Positions 23,074 through 34,054 are shown, numbered from the stretch's first letter. The stretch: DNA of 64,000 nt from Monoplex corrugatus (GCA_030674185.1 CM060312.1:71929237-71993236); one strand, 5' to 3'. Made by a program: numbers and translations. The notes: generated by a model from the letters alone, not told the origin.

Positions 23074-23142
23074 TTACAAATACAACCCAGATCATGAAAG
23101 TAATAAGAAATCTTAATCAAAGTGATTGCCAGTGCTCAGTCG

Positions 23143-23245
23143 AATCATCATCATAATCATGTGCCCTGCCGCATGGCGTTGGCGATCATGGCCCTCCATA
23201 TTAATCTATCCCTTGTCGCTGCAAGTACGTCTCCCACCCTCTCAA
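23143..23245 (-). mobile_element. RTE-like LINE 3' end fragment
   Basis: ATCATCATCATAATCATGTGCCCTGCC-type sequence matches the reverse complement of the LINE 3' termini at 29200, 32650, 47110 and the forward copy at 50064. On the minus strand it encodes the conserved end (I.NAMRQGT) and finishes in a short ATG/GAT tail. Confidence 0.8.
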
Positions 23246-23261
23246 TTAAATAGAAATCAGA

Positions 23262-23323
23262 AACACACACACACACAAACACACACAACACACAACACAC
23301 ACACACACACACACACACAACCA

Positions 23324-23385
<62 letters not shown>
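23262..23385. repeat. (AC)n microsatellite
   Basis: AC units with CCAC and CAAC interruptions. Confidence 0.97.
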
Positions 23386-23387
<2 letters not shown>

Positions 23388-23395
23388 CAAGCAAA

Positions 23396-23900
23396 TCAGA
23401 AAGACATTCTGTTTAGTATTACATGTATAATGAGCAGGGTTTTGCTGGCGTGATTGGAGAGAGCAATAGTTCTGTATATGTTACAGTCTTTGATGTTTCC
23501 GCTCTTGTGTAACATGACAAATTGTTGTAGTTTCCATGTTCTACATATTCTACAGCAGAGTTGTTGCAATGCTTTAATTCTTAATTGGACAGTGTTTTTC
23601 AACAGTTCTCCAGGAAGGTTGTCTGGTCCTGGTGATTTTCCAATGTTTGACTGATGGCTGCTGAAAGTTCACTTAAGACAGGTTCTGTTCCGGAATGCCA
23701 ACAATCGAGACAGAGAGTACCCTGTGCATTTCTTGCTGTGGTGGCATCGAATAAGATTTAAACTGAATCGTATTCATGCCACCTTGTAAGAATGTCTTCT
23801 GTCTGGGTTAAAGTGGCACCATCTTTTTCTCTTGTAACACTCGTTTTGTGTTTGGGATTTGATTATGTTCATTTTCCTAAGTTTTTGGAACATCTCCATT
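23396..23900 (-). mobile_element. LINE reverse transcriptase fragment
   Basis: On the minus strand the translation contains KSPGPDNLPGELLK and then LQQLCCRICRTWKLQQFVML, KSGNIKDCNIYRTIALSNHA and SKTLL. These are the first RT motifs of APE-type LINEs (the PGPD and NYR-ISL boxes). No complete domain remains. It may belong to the same degraded insertion as the 3' end at 23143-23245, split by the AC array. Confidence 0.75.
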
Positions 23901-24081
23901 GATTTTCTTTCCGTACTGCAATCGAAAGTTTTAGCACATTCTTGTTCTAGCCACGCTCTCTCATCTCGTCTTATTTTGGGGGGGGGGGGGTTGTTTTTTT
24001 TTCAGTTGCTTGTATTCTTCTTAGTTGTTATTTTTGCGTGCTTGACTTTTCTTTTTAGCTAGTCCTGTTACTTCGTCATTT

Positions 24082-24176
24082 ATGCATGATATTGGTGTCT
24101 ATGCATGATATTGGTGTCTATGCATGATATTGGTGTCTATGCATGATATTGGTGTCTATGCATGATATTGGTGTCT
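24082..24176. repeat. Five perfect copies of a 19-bp minisatellite
   Basis: ATGCATGATATTGGTGTCT repeated five times without change, so a recent expansion. Confidence 0.98.
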
Positions 24177-24502
24177 TTCTTGTTTCTGTGCCTAGTTTTG
24201 CGTCAGCAGTTTCTGTCTACATTCGTGTTATGTTTACCCACAGTTCTTTTGGATATTTTTCGTTAACTGACCATTCTACCGATAGAGCCGAGAAACGATT
24301 TCAGTCTGAACTTGGAAAACAGTGTTTTGATCAAACACATGTAGATCTTGAACCATGGAAATGAGATATACGTGTATCTTTCATCCTATATGCTGTTCTT
24401 TCATTATAAGTTGAGAAATTCCAAAAACATTAAAGGTTGAATACCAGGATTTTTTTATAGTTCCAACAGGTTTATATTAAAGTCACCACGAAAAAGAATA
24501 TC
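24177..24502. other. Unassigned sequence
   Basis: No supported gene or repeat similarity. Confidence 0.4.
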
Positions 24503-25184
24503 AATATTTTATTTAGAAATTATCTCCCATGTTGTTGAACTTCTCAAATCTAACATAGTTTGCGCTACCCATTCAGCTAGCATAGAAGCAGATACAAAGC
24601 ACAAAAACCGTAAGCTCAGAACACTCCTCAAAAAAGGAGCGCCCAAGCCTGCCTTTATACTCTGCAACTACCCTACTCACAACTATGAGAGAGGAGAGAA
24701 ATAATACAATATATTGGTCTTATGTTCAAGATTGACATAGTCTTTTATTCTTGAACTGACCAAACACACACACATAGATAAGACAGAACATATACAGGGT
24801 TGCTTCCAAGGCATATAGGTAATACCAAAGAAATAAGAGGGAAGCAGGGAGAATTTTTATAATATCAACCAAAGGACATCACTCTTGAGAGTCACGTAGA
24901 AATTATCTCCCATGTTGTTGAACTTCTCTCATAGTTGTGGTAGGGTAGTTGCAGAGTATAAAGGCAGGCTTGGGCGCTCCTTTTTTGAGGAGTGTTCTGA
25001 GCTTACGGTTTTTGTGCTTTGTGTCTGCTTCTATGCTAGCTGAATGGGTAGCGCAAACTATGTTAGATTTGAGAAGTTCAACAACATGGGAGATAATTTC
25101 TACGTGACTCTCAAGAGTGATGTCCTTTGGTTGATATTATAAAAATTCTCCCTGCTTCCCTCTTATTTCTTTAATATTTTATTT
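24503..25184. mobile_element. Composite inverted-repeat insertion with 12-bp target duplication
   Basis: AATATTTTATTT flanks the unit on both sides (24503-24514 and 25173-25184). Inside are two nested inverted pairs: 24515-24692 with about 24927-25101, and 24827-24928 with 25071-25172. The right edge of the second pair falls exactly at the duplication, which supports the boundary. A 174-bp core (24913-25086) has perfect 16-bp inverted ends (TGTTGTTGAACTTCTC) and a TATAAAGG box. A long target duplication suggests retrotransposition. Penelope-like or short LTR-derived origin is possible; no protein is encoded. Confidence 0.75.
24913..25086 (+). promoter_or_regulatory. LTR-like core with TATA box
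   Basis: TGTTG...CAACA unit with 16-bp terminal inverted repeats, a GAGTATAAAGGCAGG box near 24955 and a GCTCC/TTTTTTGAGGAG hairpin downstream. An inverted, slightly shortened copy lies at 24530-24692. Confidence 0.5.
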
Positions 25185-25354
25185 GTAATTCTTAATACAA
25201 AAAAGACTGAAGACTTCACAAGCACAGAGGAATTGTTCGTAAATGTTCCAGAGCTATCATAATTTTTGATGTTTTTGAGTTTGAGAGATGTAACGCATCT
25301 CATGTAATGGAATGTTTTATCTTATGATCTGACCACCACTGACGCATTACCAGT

Positions 25355-26377
25355 TTATGTTCTACAGTTGACTAATCCCCTCATGATCTTTAGGAATTCG
25401 TTTCTGAATCTCTGTCCAGTCAGACAGTACAGGTAAAAGTTCATGGAATAATTGAAATAGTAGGCACAGATAAAAATATACTGCAGCAGGTAGCTAAACG
25501 CCATTGCCTGGGCATCCTTTCCCTCAATACTTCCAATGGCTGGAGTATCCACAACATTTATGATAGTGAGAGGCAGGGTGAGTACAATGAAGGACACGGA
25601 CACAACGAGAGCTGTGAGAGTGATGGAGTTCACATTTCGTTCTCTCTCACTCTGTTGTTTATCTGTGGCAGCAAACTGGTCACCAGCTTCCTTCACCGAC
25701 GTTCTTAACTTCACCACAAGCACGATGTTACTGATCATCACACAGAAGAACGGGAGTGCAGAAGACAGACCGAGGTCAATTTTAGTCCACACGTCAGCAA
25801 GAAACCCTACGTATTGTTTACTTGGTATGCACGCTCCATTCGAAACTTCCATTCCATAAAGTAGGTGGGATTTAGCCAACGCTACAATGATGAGCAGGCT
25901 TACAATAATCCCCCAGGATGTCTTTGCCGTACAGACCACGTTCACACGATGTGGCCACACCACAGACATGGCCCTGTGCGTCACCATCACCACCACAAGC
26001 CAGGCAGAACAGGCACCAGCTGTGTTCATGATGAAGAAATCCGCCTTGCACACAATGTCATGAACCGCAAAAGCATCAATCTTTGTCACTATGGTGATCC
26101 AGTCAGGGAGTTGTCCAGTAAAATCTACACAGAGATCAGCCACAGCCAGACACAGGAAATAACGGTCCAAGGCAGAACGGTTGTCTTGAAACCGACGAAC
26201 GATGACGATAGTCATGACGTTGCCGAACACACCCAGGATAAAAGCGATGGGCAGACAGATGGTCCAGATCCATGCTGACAGCTGAACTAATGGCAGTGAG
26301 TTAAAGTCAGTGATGTCTGTTGATGGGATAGAAACACCCATGGTGATACTGGGCACAGTTATCATCAGCTGTGTCAT
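25355..26377 (-). CDS. Rhodopsin-class G-protein-coupled receptor, intronless
   Basis: 340 codons from ATG at 26377-26375 to a TAG-type stop at 25355. Seven membrane segments are visible: TM1 ICLPIAFILGVFGNVMTIVI (the GN pair is conserved), TM2 RYFLCLAVADLCVDF, TM3 FFIMNTAGACSAWLVVVMV, TM4 WGIIVSLLIIVAL, TM5 LSSALPFFCVMISNIVLVV, TM6 ALVVSVSFIVLTLPLTIINVV and TM7 LLQYIFICAYYFNYSMNFYLY. Cys before TM3 (IVCKAD) and in loop 2 (GACIPS) could form the usual disulphide. The DRY box reads THR, and NPxxY is replaced by MNFYLYCLTG. The short N-terminus and single exon resemble the large orphan peptide- or chemoreceptor expansions of lophotrochozoans. Ligand unknown. An AATAAA on this strand at 25183-25178 lies in the neighbouring target duplication. 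Confidence 0.93.
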   Translation of the reverse strand: MTQLMITVPSITMGVSIPSTDITDFNSLPLVQLSAWIWTICLPIAFILGVFGNVMTIVIVRRFQDNRSALDRYFLCLAVADLCVDFTGQLPDWITIVTKIDAFAVHDIVCKADFFIMNTAGACSAWLVVVMVTHRAMSVVWPHRVNVVCTAKTSWGIIVSLLIIVALAKSHLLYGMEVSNGACIPSKQYVGFLADVWTKIDLGLSSALPFFCVMISNIVLVVKLRTSVKEAGDQFAATDKQQSERERNVNSITLTALVVSVSFIVLTLPLTIINVVDTPAIGSIEGKDAQAMAFSYLLQYIFICAYYFNYSMNFYLYCLTGQRFRNEFLKIMRGLVNCRT

Positions 26378-26798
26378 ATTTCTCCTATAAACAACCCTAG
26401 ATACACGAACCAGCTAGGTCTTTGTGAACTTTTCCTTGGGGTACACCTTGGAAATAGGATGTGTTTCTTAATGTCTCTATCACGTTAGTTCCAGTCGTGA
26501 GCTGTAATACAAGCATTAGGAACAATTAAAAAATAAGAATTAGACAAGTGAACTCAATAACATCATGAGCATCATTCCAGTTATCATGAAACCATCAATC
26601 ATTACAGAATCACAAAAACTGCCCCAGATTATGTGCCCTTTCTGCCCTGATCTCGTGATGACTTCCGTTTCCGTTTTTCCTACCGTTTCTGTCTCAGTCT
26701 TAGTCTAGAGCGTCACTGCTTGGAATGTTGGCTGCTCACATTCACTGCTCTCCGGATCCTCTACATCTGTCTTTCCTTCCACGACTATGCTGAAAATC
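26378..26798. other. Upstream region of the GPCR, unassigned
   Basis: Would contain the receptor's promoter and 5' UTR. No convincing TATA box or splice pair was identified. Confidence 0.4.
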
Positions 26799-26936
26799 TC
26801 TGGACTGTTACGGCCTGTGCATTCCTTGATGTCTCAGTTAATTTGTTCGTGGTCTTCCCCTTCCTGTCTGGACTGTTACGACCTGTCCACTCCTTGATGT
26901 TTCCTAGGTAATCTGTTTGCGGTCTTCACCTTCCTC
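26799..26936. repeat. Imperfect ~68-bp tandem duplication
   Basis: CTGGACTGTTACGGCCTGTG... and TCTGGACTGTTACGACCTGT... both continue through CACTCCTTGATGT-like and GGTCTTC.CCTTCCT blocks. Confidence 0.85.
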
Positions 26937-27490
26937 TTTTGCCCTCGACTTTTCCCTGAATGACATCTGTCATAAGAATGCATTTTTTTTTGTTTCTGGA
27001 CACATGTCCAAAGAAGGTCAGTTTCTTTTTGATGACCTACACAAGTTTTCTTCGGGTTTTCAGTTCGTCAAGTATGCTCATGTCACTTCTCTTATCTTTC
27101 CAGCAAACTACAAACTCTTCTCTTATCTTTCCAGCAAACTACAAACTACAAATGGCAAACTACTGGAAATACACTGGCCAAAAATCCACAGAAACATGGA
27201 GAACTTTACCGCTTCTGTACCTCAGGTGAATTCAAATTAGGGTCTTCAGTGTCACTCATGGCAACCATCTTTCAAGGAAAAACAGTGGCGAAAAGGAAGA
27301 ACGGCAGACCTCCAATCTCATACATCGAGACCATAACCAACATCATGTGGCCTAAATATTCAAGAAATCGTCCACAAAAAAGTCAAAGACAGAGTGGCCT
27401 GAAGAGAGATGGCGGTGTCAAAACGTGCAGTGGCCATCACCGAACCCGGTGACACCGACAGGTGAGACAGATAAGGTGAGTGTCCTAGTT
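26937..27490. other. Unassigned, includes a 31-bp tandem duplication
   Basis: At 27086-27147 the sequence CTTCTCTTATCTTTCCAGCA plus CTACAAACT-like end occurs twice in tandem. No gene supported. Confidence 0.6.
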
Positions 27491-27850
27491 CGTAGGAACT
27501 GCCATTGGAGGGCCGCTGTGGTGGTATCCATACCAAAGGGCCTCTCATTCTGTTTGGCTCCAAGATGATCGATTACTGTCCTTAGTAGTGGACATAGCAG
27601 GCAGTGTCCTGGCTAAGCTGGATCAGAACAGGTACTGTTGAACTCCACTGAAGAGATCCAGCAGCAAGTCAGGGTTTTCCTCTGGGTGACGATTCCAAGG
27701 CAACCTGACATGGCTGGCTCCTATGGACTTCCTGGCACTGCCACTTCGACAAATGGAGCTTGAGATCGGTGGTGTGTTGTGGAGCTAGAATGAGCGGTAT
27801 GGGACCAACGCCACTGAGACAGCGTAGAAGCTGGCACAGAAGGAAAAATT
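27490..27850. repeat. Dispersed repeat family C, copy 1
   Basis: Collinear blocks are shared with two places: TTAGTAGTGGACATAGCAGG and CAGTGTCC with 39770-39830, and CTTCCTGGCACTG...GGTG...GACCAACGCCACTGAG.CAGCGTAGAAGCTGG with 40615-40735. A short piece also occurs at 48709-48760. Confidence 0.6.
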
Positions 27851-28640
27851 AAACAAATGACTATGTGAAACCATTACTTACAGCTATCAGGAACTGCACA
27901 ATCTCATTATTCTACCTAAGTAGTGTGTTAAAGAGTAGAGCGGAAAAAAGTGGTTAAGATTTCAACAAGTAATCATTCCATGCTGTGGTCAAAAGATTTC
28001 AACATACAATCATCCCAACGGTAGGGTGGTCCAGTGGGGCTGATCGTGCAGGACAGGGTCATCGTCCCCTCTTCCCATGGCAAATGTCATCCCCGGCTGT
28101 GGAGTGCCTGAGCTGGTTGCCAGGCAGGAGAGAAGAGTGAGGCGTGTACAGGACCGAGACCCGAAGTCCTCAGCATATGAGGCTGGTACATGTTGCCTTG
28201 CTCCCCGGTGAGGGCCCTAGGTTGGAGGGTGTTTGCTTGGATGTATGGATTTGACAACAAATCGCCTGCTAGGTGTCTCCAGGGAGCTTCTCTGATGCTC
28301 CTCTCTCAAGGGACACCAAGGGAAAATTCCTTACTCCTTTCTGGCGGTTAGGGCTGACCCAGACGAGACCATAGTTGAGTATTGGTGTGGTTACTTCCTC
28401 CTCCCTCCCTCCCCCCCCCTTACCCCACGTTAGGGAAAGCATCGGGAGACAGCTCCTTCTAGTCTCTCTGGTGAGTATGGGAGAGTGGCAGGAGTTTCAT
28501 TCTGCATAATATGATAGAACAAGCAATGCTAGTCATTATTTTTTTTAACCGTTAAAAATTGACAGACTATTTGTGTGCCCGGATCACATGTTACATCTCC
28601 AGGAATGTGCTGGAATCTGAGTTCCTGTGTAATTTGACAT
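27851..28640. other. Unassigned, GC-richer segment
   Basis: 28020-28420 is GC-richer than its surroundings (GGTAGGGTGGTCCAGTGGGG..., CCCCGGTGAGGGCCC) and may be an old repeat. No coding frame recognised. A C-run lies near 28411-28419. Confidence 0.35.
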
Positions 28641-28649
28641 AGAAACGAT

Positions 28650-28690
28650 ATTCTTCTTTCTTCTTCTTCTTCTTCTTCTTCTTCTTCTTC

Positions 28691-28748
<58 letters not shown>

Positions 28749-28855
28749 TATTATTATTATTATTATTATCATATTTTATTATTTTATCGTTGTTGTTGTT
28801 ATTGTTGTTATTATTATTATCATTATTATTATTATTATTATCAAAATTATTATGT
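28650..28855. repeat. (CTT)n (TTA)n (TTG/TTA)n trinucleotide tract
   Basis: CTT repeats pass into more than 20 TTA units, then mixed TTG and TTA. Minus-strand Asn-rich frames here are artefacts. Confidence 0.95.
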
Positions 28856-29300
28856 TGTACGGATGCGGAGCGTGGACAGTCACCATGCAAAGTCGGAACA
28901 AGATTAAGGCAGTAAAGAACAGTAAAGAAAACAGACGAGACAATCTTGAATAAGGCAAACACAAAAAGAACATTAATGAAGAAGATGAGGAAAAGACAAG
29001 CAACATTTATAGAACATTTTATGAGGCAAGAGAAATTTGAGCACCGAGTCACAACAGGAAAGCTAGAGGGAAAAATGAACACCAGGTAGACCCGGGGAGA
29101 AAATCTTGGACGGAAATGCGGAGTGGATGAAAACAGAAAGGGTGGCAGATGTACTTCAGAGACAAGAAATAGACTTGTATGGAGGATCATGATCGCCAAC
29201 GCCATGCAGCAGGGCACACGATGATGATGATGACAACGATGAAGACGATGATGATGATAATGATGAGGATGATGACGATAATGATTATCATTATTGTGAT
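28855..29300 (+). mobile_element. RTE-like LINE 3' fragment with (GAT)n tail
   Basis: Matches the last third of the LINE at 50064 in the opposite orientation: TTGTACGGATGCGGAGCGTG, AAAAGACAAGCAACATTTAT, TGAGGCAAGAGAAATTTGAG, then AGGGCACACGATGATGATG. Several indels break the frame. It finishes in a GAT/GAC/AAT tail at 29220-29300. Confidence 0.85.
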
Positions 29301-29440
29301 TGTTTCTTGTCGTTGTTTTTGTTACTGTTGTTGCTGCTATCATTGTTATTGTCCTTGTTGTTTTGTTGTTGCTGCTGCTGCTGCTGCTGATATCATTGTT
29401 ATTGTCGTTGTTGTTGTTCTTGTTGTTGTTGTTGTCAGCA
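29300..29440. repeat. (TTG)/(CTG) trinucleotide tract
   Basis: Mixed TTG, TTA and CTG triplets; likely the tail-side simple repeat of the neighbouring family A copy. Confidence 0.85.
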
Positions 29441-29940
29441 TGTTTAAAGCCAGCAGCTATTGAGAGCCATATGAGGACTGTACCATCTCAAACAAAAACA
29501 CACATACAATGTATCGATCATGCTCGATAGAAGAATGAAAAGAAAATTTAATACATGTGAACTGCATTCACGATATAACCTAAGGATAGTCCTGGTCTTG
29601 GCCATTCCGCCAAATTTATCACCAAGCGAACAAAAAAAACAAAAACAAAACAACCAAAAACATTAATATAACCTAAATACACAAAGCTTACATAAAACTC
29701 ACTTTAGTATCTAAAATAGCCGCTAAGCAGTTTGCATTCCGTAGACTTAATCAGCTGTGCAGCACCACTAATCTAACAGAAGACATCATGAAAGCTTTAG
29801 AGAGAAGGATGACAGAAAGCGAAAGAGCAAGTCAGAAAACAGTGATAGCAAGAGGAATACTAGCCAGGAATTTACAGAAGGTGAGGATATTACTTACACC
29901 GAAAGAGCCCCAGCATCTCGCGGGCGAAATTAAGTCTTTT
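29440..29940 (-). repeat. Family A retroposon, copy 3 (diverged)
   Basis: TTTAAAGCC, then ATAACCTAAGGATAGTCCTG, CATTCCGCCAAATTTATCAC and later ACAGAAAGCGAAAGAGC...CACCGAAAGAGCCCCAGCATC align in order with 8200-8740 and 39905-40440. Confidence 0.6.
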
Positions 29941-29979
29941 AATATATGAGACACCGACTCAAAATCCTGTATATGTGTA

Positions 29980-30220
29980 GTGAGAGAGAGAGAGAGGGGG
30001 GGGGGGGGAACCGGAGAGAAGGGGAAAGAAAGAAAAGAGACAGAGAGAGAAAGACAAAAGAGAAAGACAATTGGGTGTTTGTGTGTCCGTTGAGCTTGGA
30101 GAGAGACAGCGAGAGAGAGAGACAGACAGATTGACAGACAGACAGACAGATAGACACAGGCACAGAGACCAGACGGACAGACAGACAGAGAGAGACGGAG
30201 AGAGACAGAGAGAGAGAGAA
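29980..30220. repeat. (GA)n/(CAGA)n purine-rich array with G-run
   Basis: AGAG, G10 near 29997-30008, then CAGA and GAGA tetramers. Confidence 0.95.
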
Positions 30221-30354
30221 AATAATTACAGTGTTTATACAGCGCTAATTCTGACAAGTCAAATTCCAAGCGCGCTCACGCATAGGCATACGCATACAAT
30301 AGACAAGACACCTTACAATGTTTAACACACAGACTGAGGGAAAGCAGTGTATGT

Positions 30355-30725
30355 ACATATAATACATGCATACATACATACATACATACATACGTACATA
30401 CTTACATACATACATACATACATACATACGTACGTACGTACATACGTACGTAGGTACACACACATGCATACATACATAATACATAATGCATACATACATA
30501 CATGATACTGTCATACATACATACTACATACAAACATACATACATACATACACTTACAGTATTTAATACACAGACTGAGGAAAGCAGTTGTACATAAGTA
30601 TCATATACATACATACATACGTACGTACGTGGGTACACATGCATACATACATACATACATACATACATACATACATACATACATACTACTTACATACATA
30701 CATACATACATACATACGCAAGGCG
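30355..30725. repeat. (CATA)n/(CGTA)n tetranucleotide array
   Basis: CATA repeats with CGTACGTACGTA segments. A block containing ACACAGACTGAGG.AAAGCAG occurs twice (about 30327 and 30570), showing duplication of a roughly 240-bp unit. Confidence 0.9.
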
Positions 30726-30997
30726 TATACATAAGCACTACGCTAATGGCAATCTTCTGTGTGGTCTGTGTCTGAGTGTGTTGTCGTGTGCGTGTGTATC
30801 TGTGTGTTTGTTTGTTTGTAGCGTTGGTCGTCTGTTTGTAAGCGCGCACTAAACACACATTCGCAGTTGGCTCTGCTCGTATGTGTTTGTTCGCTTTGGT
30901 GCGTGTGCCTGAACGCGTAGGCATAAGCAAATACACTAATAGCAGTTTGCTCGCTCCTCTCTCTGCTCTCTCTCTCTCTCTCTCTACTCTCTCTCTC

Positions 30998-31047
<50 letters not shown>

Positions 31048-31313
31048 CTCTCTCTCTCTCTTCAGTATGTATTTGTGTGCATTGGTGCGTGTGTTTATGT
31101 GCGCACACATAAGCGAACATACTATGCTCTCTCTCTCCCTCTCTTTCTCTCTCTCATCGCTTTCTCTGCTCTCTACTTTCTCTGTGTGTGTGTGTGTGTG
31201 TGTGTGTGTATGAAAGAGAGAGAGTAAGTGTTAGTGTTTGTGCCCGGCGTGCTTTTGTTTCTCGCGTGCATGTCTATTTCTACACATGCGCGCAAGTGTG
31301 TGTGTGGTGTGTG

Positions 31314-31355
<42 letters not shown>
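30726..31355. repeat. (TC)n, (TG)n complex with duplicated spacer
   Basis: Long TC and TG arrays. The spacer TTGGTGCGTGTG...GCATAAGC(A/G)AA.A occurs three times in related form (near 30895 and 31081, and partly near 30722), so the block has grown by segmental duplication. Confidence 0.8.
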
Positions 31356-31357
<2 letters not shown>

Positions 31358-32239
31358 TGCACGCATGCGGTGGGCAATTAGCGATCTATCTTCATCCAAT
31401 TCGAATCGATCCTGCATCCATTTGTTTTAACAAGACTGTACGTGTCGCAATAATTAGCGTTATTTTAAAAAAAAAACTTTGTTCGTTACTTTCTTTATTA
31501 AAATGATGTTTTCGAGCCGAGATTTTTTCTTTCATTTTGTTGTTGTTGCTGTTGTTGTTGTTGTTTTTGTGTGTGTTTTTCTTTTTCTCTTTATTTGTCT
31601 GGTTGGTTGGTGGTAAACTTTGATTTCGACCCCTCCTCTGTTTAATTGTCTGTATATCCCAAACCGTTTGTGCGATCACAATGAAATTCAATGTACGTTT
31701 GAACAAGATTATGAAATAAATCTGTTCCCAATTGGAAAGTCATGGCTTTGATATTTGTTGAAAATATGCGGGTACATGTAAACTGTGCTTAACTTGTTGT
31801 GACTAGTTTTTATTATTATTGTATTTTGAACCGGAAGCACTTTTGATTTTGAGGTGGCATGATCCTTCGAAACTGCGAAGACGTTTTGGTTGAATGAATA
31901 ATGAAAGCATAGTCAAACGAATTCGTGTGTGGCTTCATTGGTAACCCCAACGTGGTCGACGTTATCGCCACAGATTGTCCCTGTGTATGCTGTCAACCAA
32001 CAGTAGCTCACTGTACTAGTAAACAAGTACGTGTATGTTCGCAGGCGGATGAATCAAACGAGGATTTTTATGTCCTGTAACTTTCTCCCATTTCAACAAA
32101 GTTTATACACAGAGGAATTTGTTTCACTCCCAGACATATTCATTGGACAGCAGTCCCGCTAACGAAATCCTTAACATCTACATGTAGGTTATCAGTTTAG
32201 AATGTGTTCGAGTGGGATTCAAAATCAATTAACACCAGG
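31356..32239. other. Unassigned sequence
   Basis: Holds an A-run at 31466-31475 and a (TTG)n tract near 31540-31567. No gene supported. Confidence 0.4.
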
Positions 32240-32690
32240 AAGACAGTGCTTGAACGTTATATAGAACCGATAATGTTATACGGTTGTAAGGCGTGGACAG
32301 TCAACACAAGCAAAAACAGAACAAGATTGAGGTAGCCGAAATGTGGTTTCTAAGAAGAATGTTGAGAGTTCCATTGACAGCAAAGAAAACAAACGAGACA
32401 GTCTTGGTGCCGACACAAGATGATCATTAATAAAGAAATTTAGGAAAAGACAAGCAACATTTATAGACTATTTTATGAGGAAAGGGGAATTAGAGCACCC
32501 GGTCACAACAAGAAAGCTGGAGGGAAAGAGAACATCAGGTAGACCCAGGGAGAAAATATTGGATGGACTCGCAGGGTAGCTGAGGACAGAGAGGGTGGAA
32601 GATGTACTTGCAGCGACAAGGGATAGATACATACGGAGGGCCATGATGGCCAACGCCATGTGGCAGGGCACATGATGATGATGATGAATT
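32240..32690 (+). mobile_element. RTE-like LINE 3' fragment
   Basis: From AAGACAGTGCTTGAACGTTA to AGGGCACATGATGATGATG, collinear with the LINE at 50064-50560 (opposite strand). Encodes, with frame breaks, the EPI.LYGC.AW and EMWFLRRMLRVP-like region. A 55-bp inverted piece of the same LINE follows at about 32762-32815. Confidence 0.85.
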
Positions 32691-33060
32691 CCATATGCGC
32701 TCTATCCAATCTGCTACTGATTATCTAGCAGACTTCTCAAGCCAGCGCTAAACCTAACCTAAGCTTTCCTGTTGTGACCAGTGCTCCAATTCCCCTTTCC
32801 TCATAAAATGGCCTATAGGGCTGGCAAGGTCTTGAAAAGGGGGAAGGGGGTGGGACGTCACCTCTAAATGACTAAGCTGATACCATCAGATGATTGAATT
32901 AAGAAGGGCAGTGAGAGGGCCAGTTTTTGTGTTGTGGGCTGGGATTGAACACGAGATATTAAATCTTGAGTCCAAGGCTCTACCAGTTAAAGGCAGCAAG
33001 CTTGGCCAAGGCTAAAGTGCCTTATTTCTTCTTTTCCTTCTTTCTTTTTCTTTCCCCTTT
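32691..33060. other. Unassigned with a repeat edge
   Basis: GAATTCCATATGCGCTCTAT... at 32687 resembles GAATTCCATATGCGCTCCGT... at 55701, marking another dispersed repeat. Nothing coding seen. Confidence 0.4.
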
Positions 33061-33385
33061 TCTTCTTCTTCCTTCTCCTACCTTTCTTTCTTTTTTCTTT
33101 CTTTCTTGTTGTTGTTGTTGCTGTTGTTGTTGTTATTGTTATTGTTGTTGTCGTCGTCGACATCATCATCATCATCATCGTTTTATGATTATTGTTTTTC
33201 TTTTAGCATTTTGCTTCCTCTCTTCTTTTATTATTTATTTATTTATTATTTATTTATTTATCTATCTATCTATGTATTTATTTGTTTAATTATTTATCTA
33301 TTTATTTATTTATGTATTTATTTATTTATTCATTCATTTATTTATGTATTTATTTATTTATTCATTTATTCATGGATCTATTTAG
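33030..33385. repeat. (CTT), (TTG), (ATC) and (TTTA)n simple repeats
   Basis: Pyrimidine-rich block, then triplets, then TTTA and TTCA tetramers at 33230-33375. Confidence 0.9.
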
Positions 33386-34054
33386 TAATAGTACCGTTAA
33401 TATCATTACTGTTATTATCATTTCTCCTTCTCCAATTGTTTTGAAGCCGTCCAGTATAAACTGAATTGTCTGCTTTTCGTTTGTTTTGATCAGTTTGGCT
33501 GACGTGCTAAGACTATTCTTTTCTCTTCATTCTTCATTCAACTAGCTATAGTGTATGAACAGTCTAGTGAAGCTATTTCACCGTTGCTGTGTGAAACCTG
33601 ATGATTATGACGATGATATGTTTATCAAAATTATCTTTCAACGTGAGAGAAAGCAGGTTATCATTGTTGCTGCTTCAGATCCATGTACGTTTTGCCTATG
33701 GAGACAGTAATGGTGGTTCCTTGATTATCTCTCGTGTCACTTCTGGGGGACAAGCTGTCGTGATAATGAAGGTATGGTGCATTGTCTCGGCTCTAGACTT
33801 CAGTAGTTTGGGGTTTGTTTTCAGTGTAATCGGGTGGGCGACCTCTGTTACTGGTGTAATGGAACCGTGGACTCAAGATCTCTTTTGAGTTGAAGCCCAG
33901 CTCGCAACATGGAAAATGGAGGCGTGTTTCTTACACGCTAGATAGGGGAGGTGTTCGCTAGGTAGGAGCGTTTCTTAGTTCCATCCAAGCGTGGCTAGGT
34001 ATTCGCTAGGTAAGGTTAGGTAGCGTCCAGAGGATCTTGCCGACGAGGTAAAGA
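33386..34054. other. Unassigned sequence
   Basis: The open frame at 33601-33888 shows no family. Around 33930-34020 GCTAGGTAGG-like motifs recur. No feature supported. Confidence 0.35.

Noticed and set aside
24515..25172. Hammerhead ribozyme within the inverted-repeat insertion
   Set aside because: No CTGATGA plus GAAA core at suitable spacing was found on either strand by eye.
25536..26278. Plus-strand open frames opposite the GPCR
   Set aside because: Antisense shadows with no recognisable protein character.
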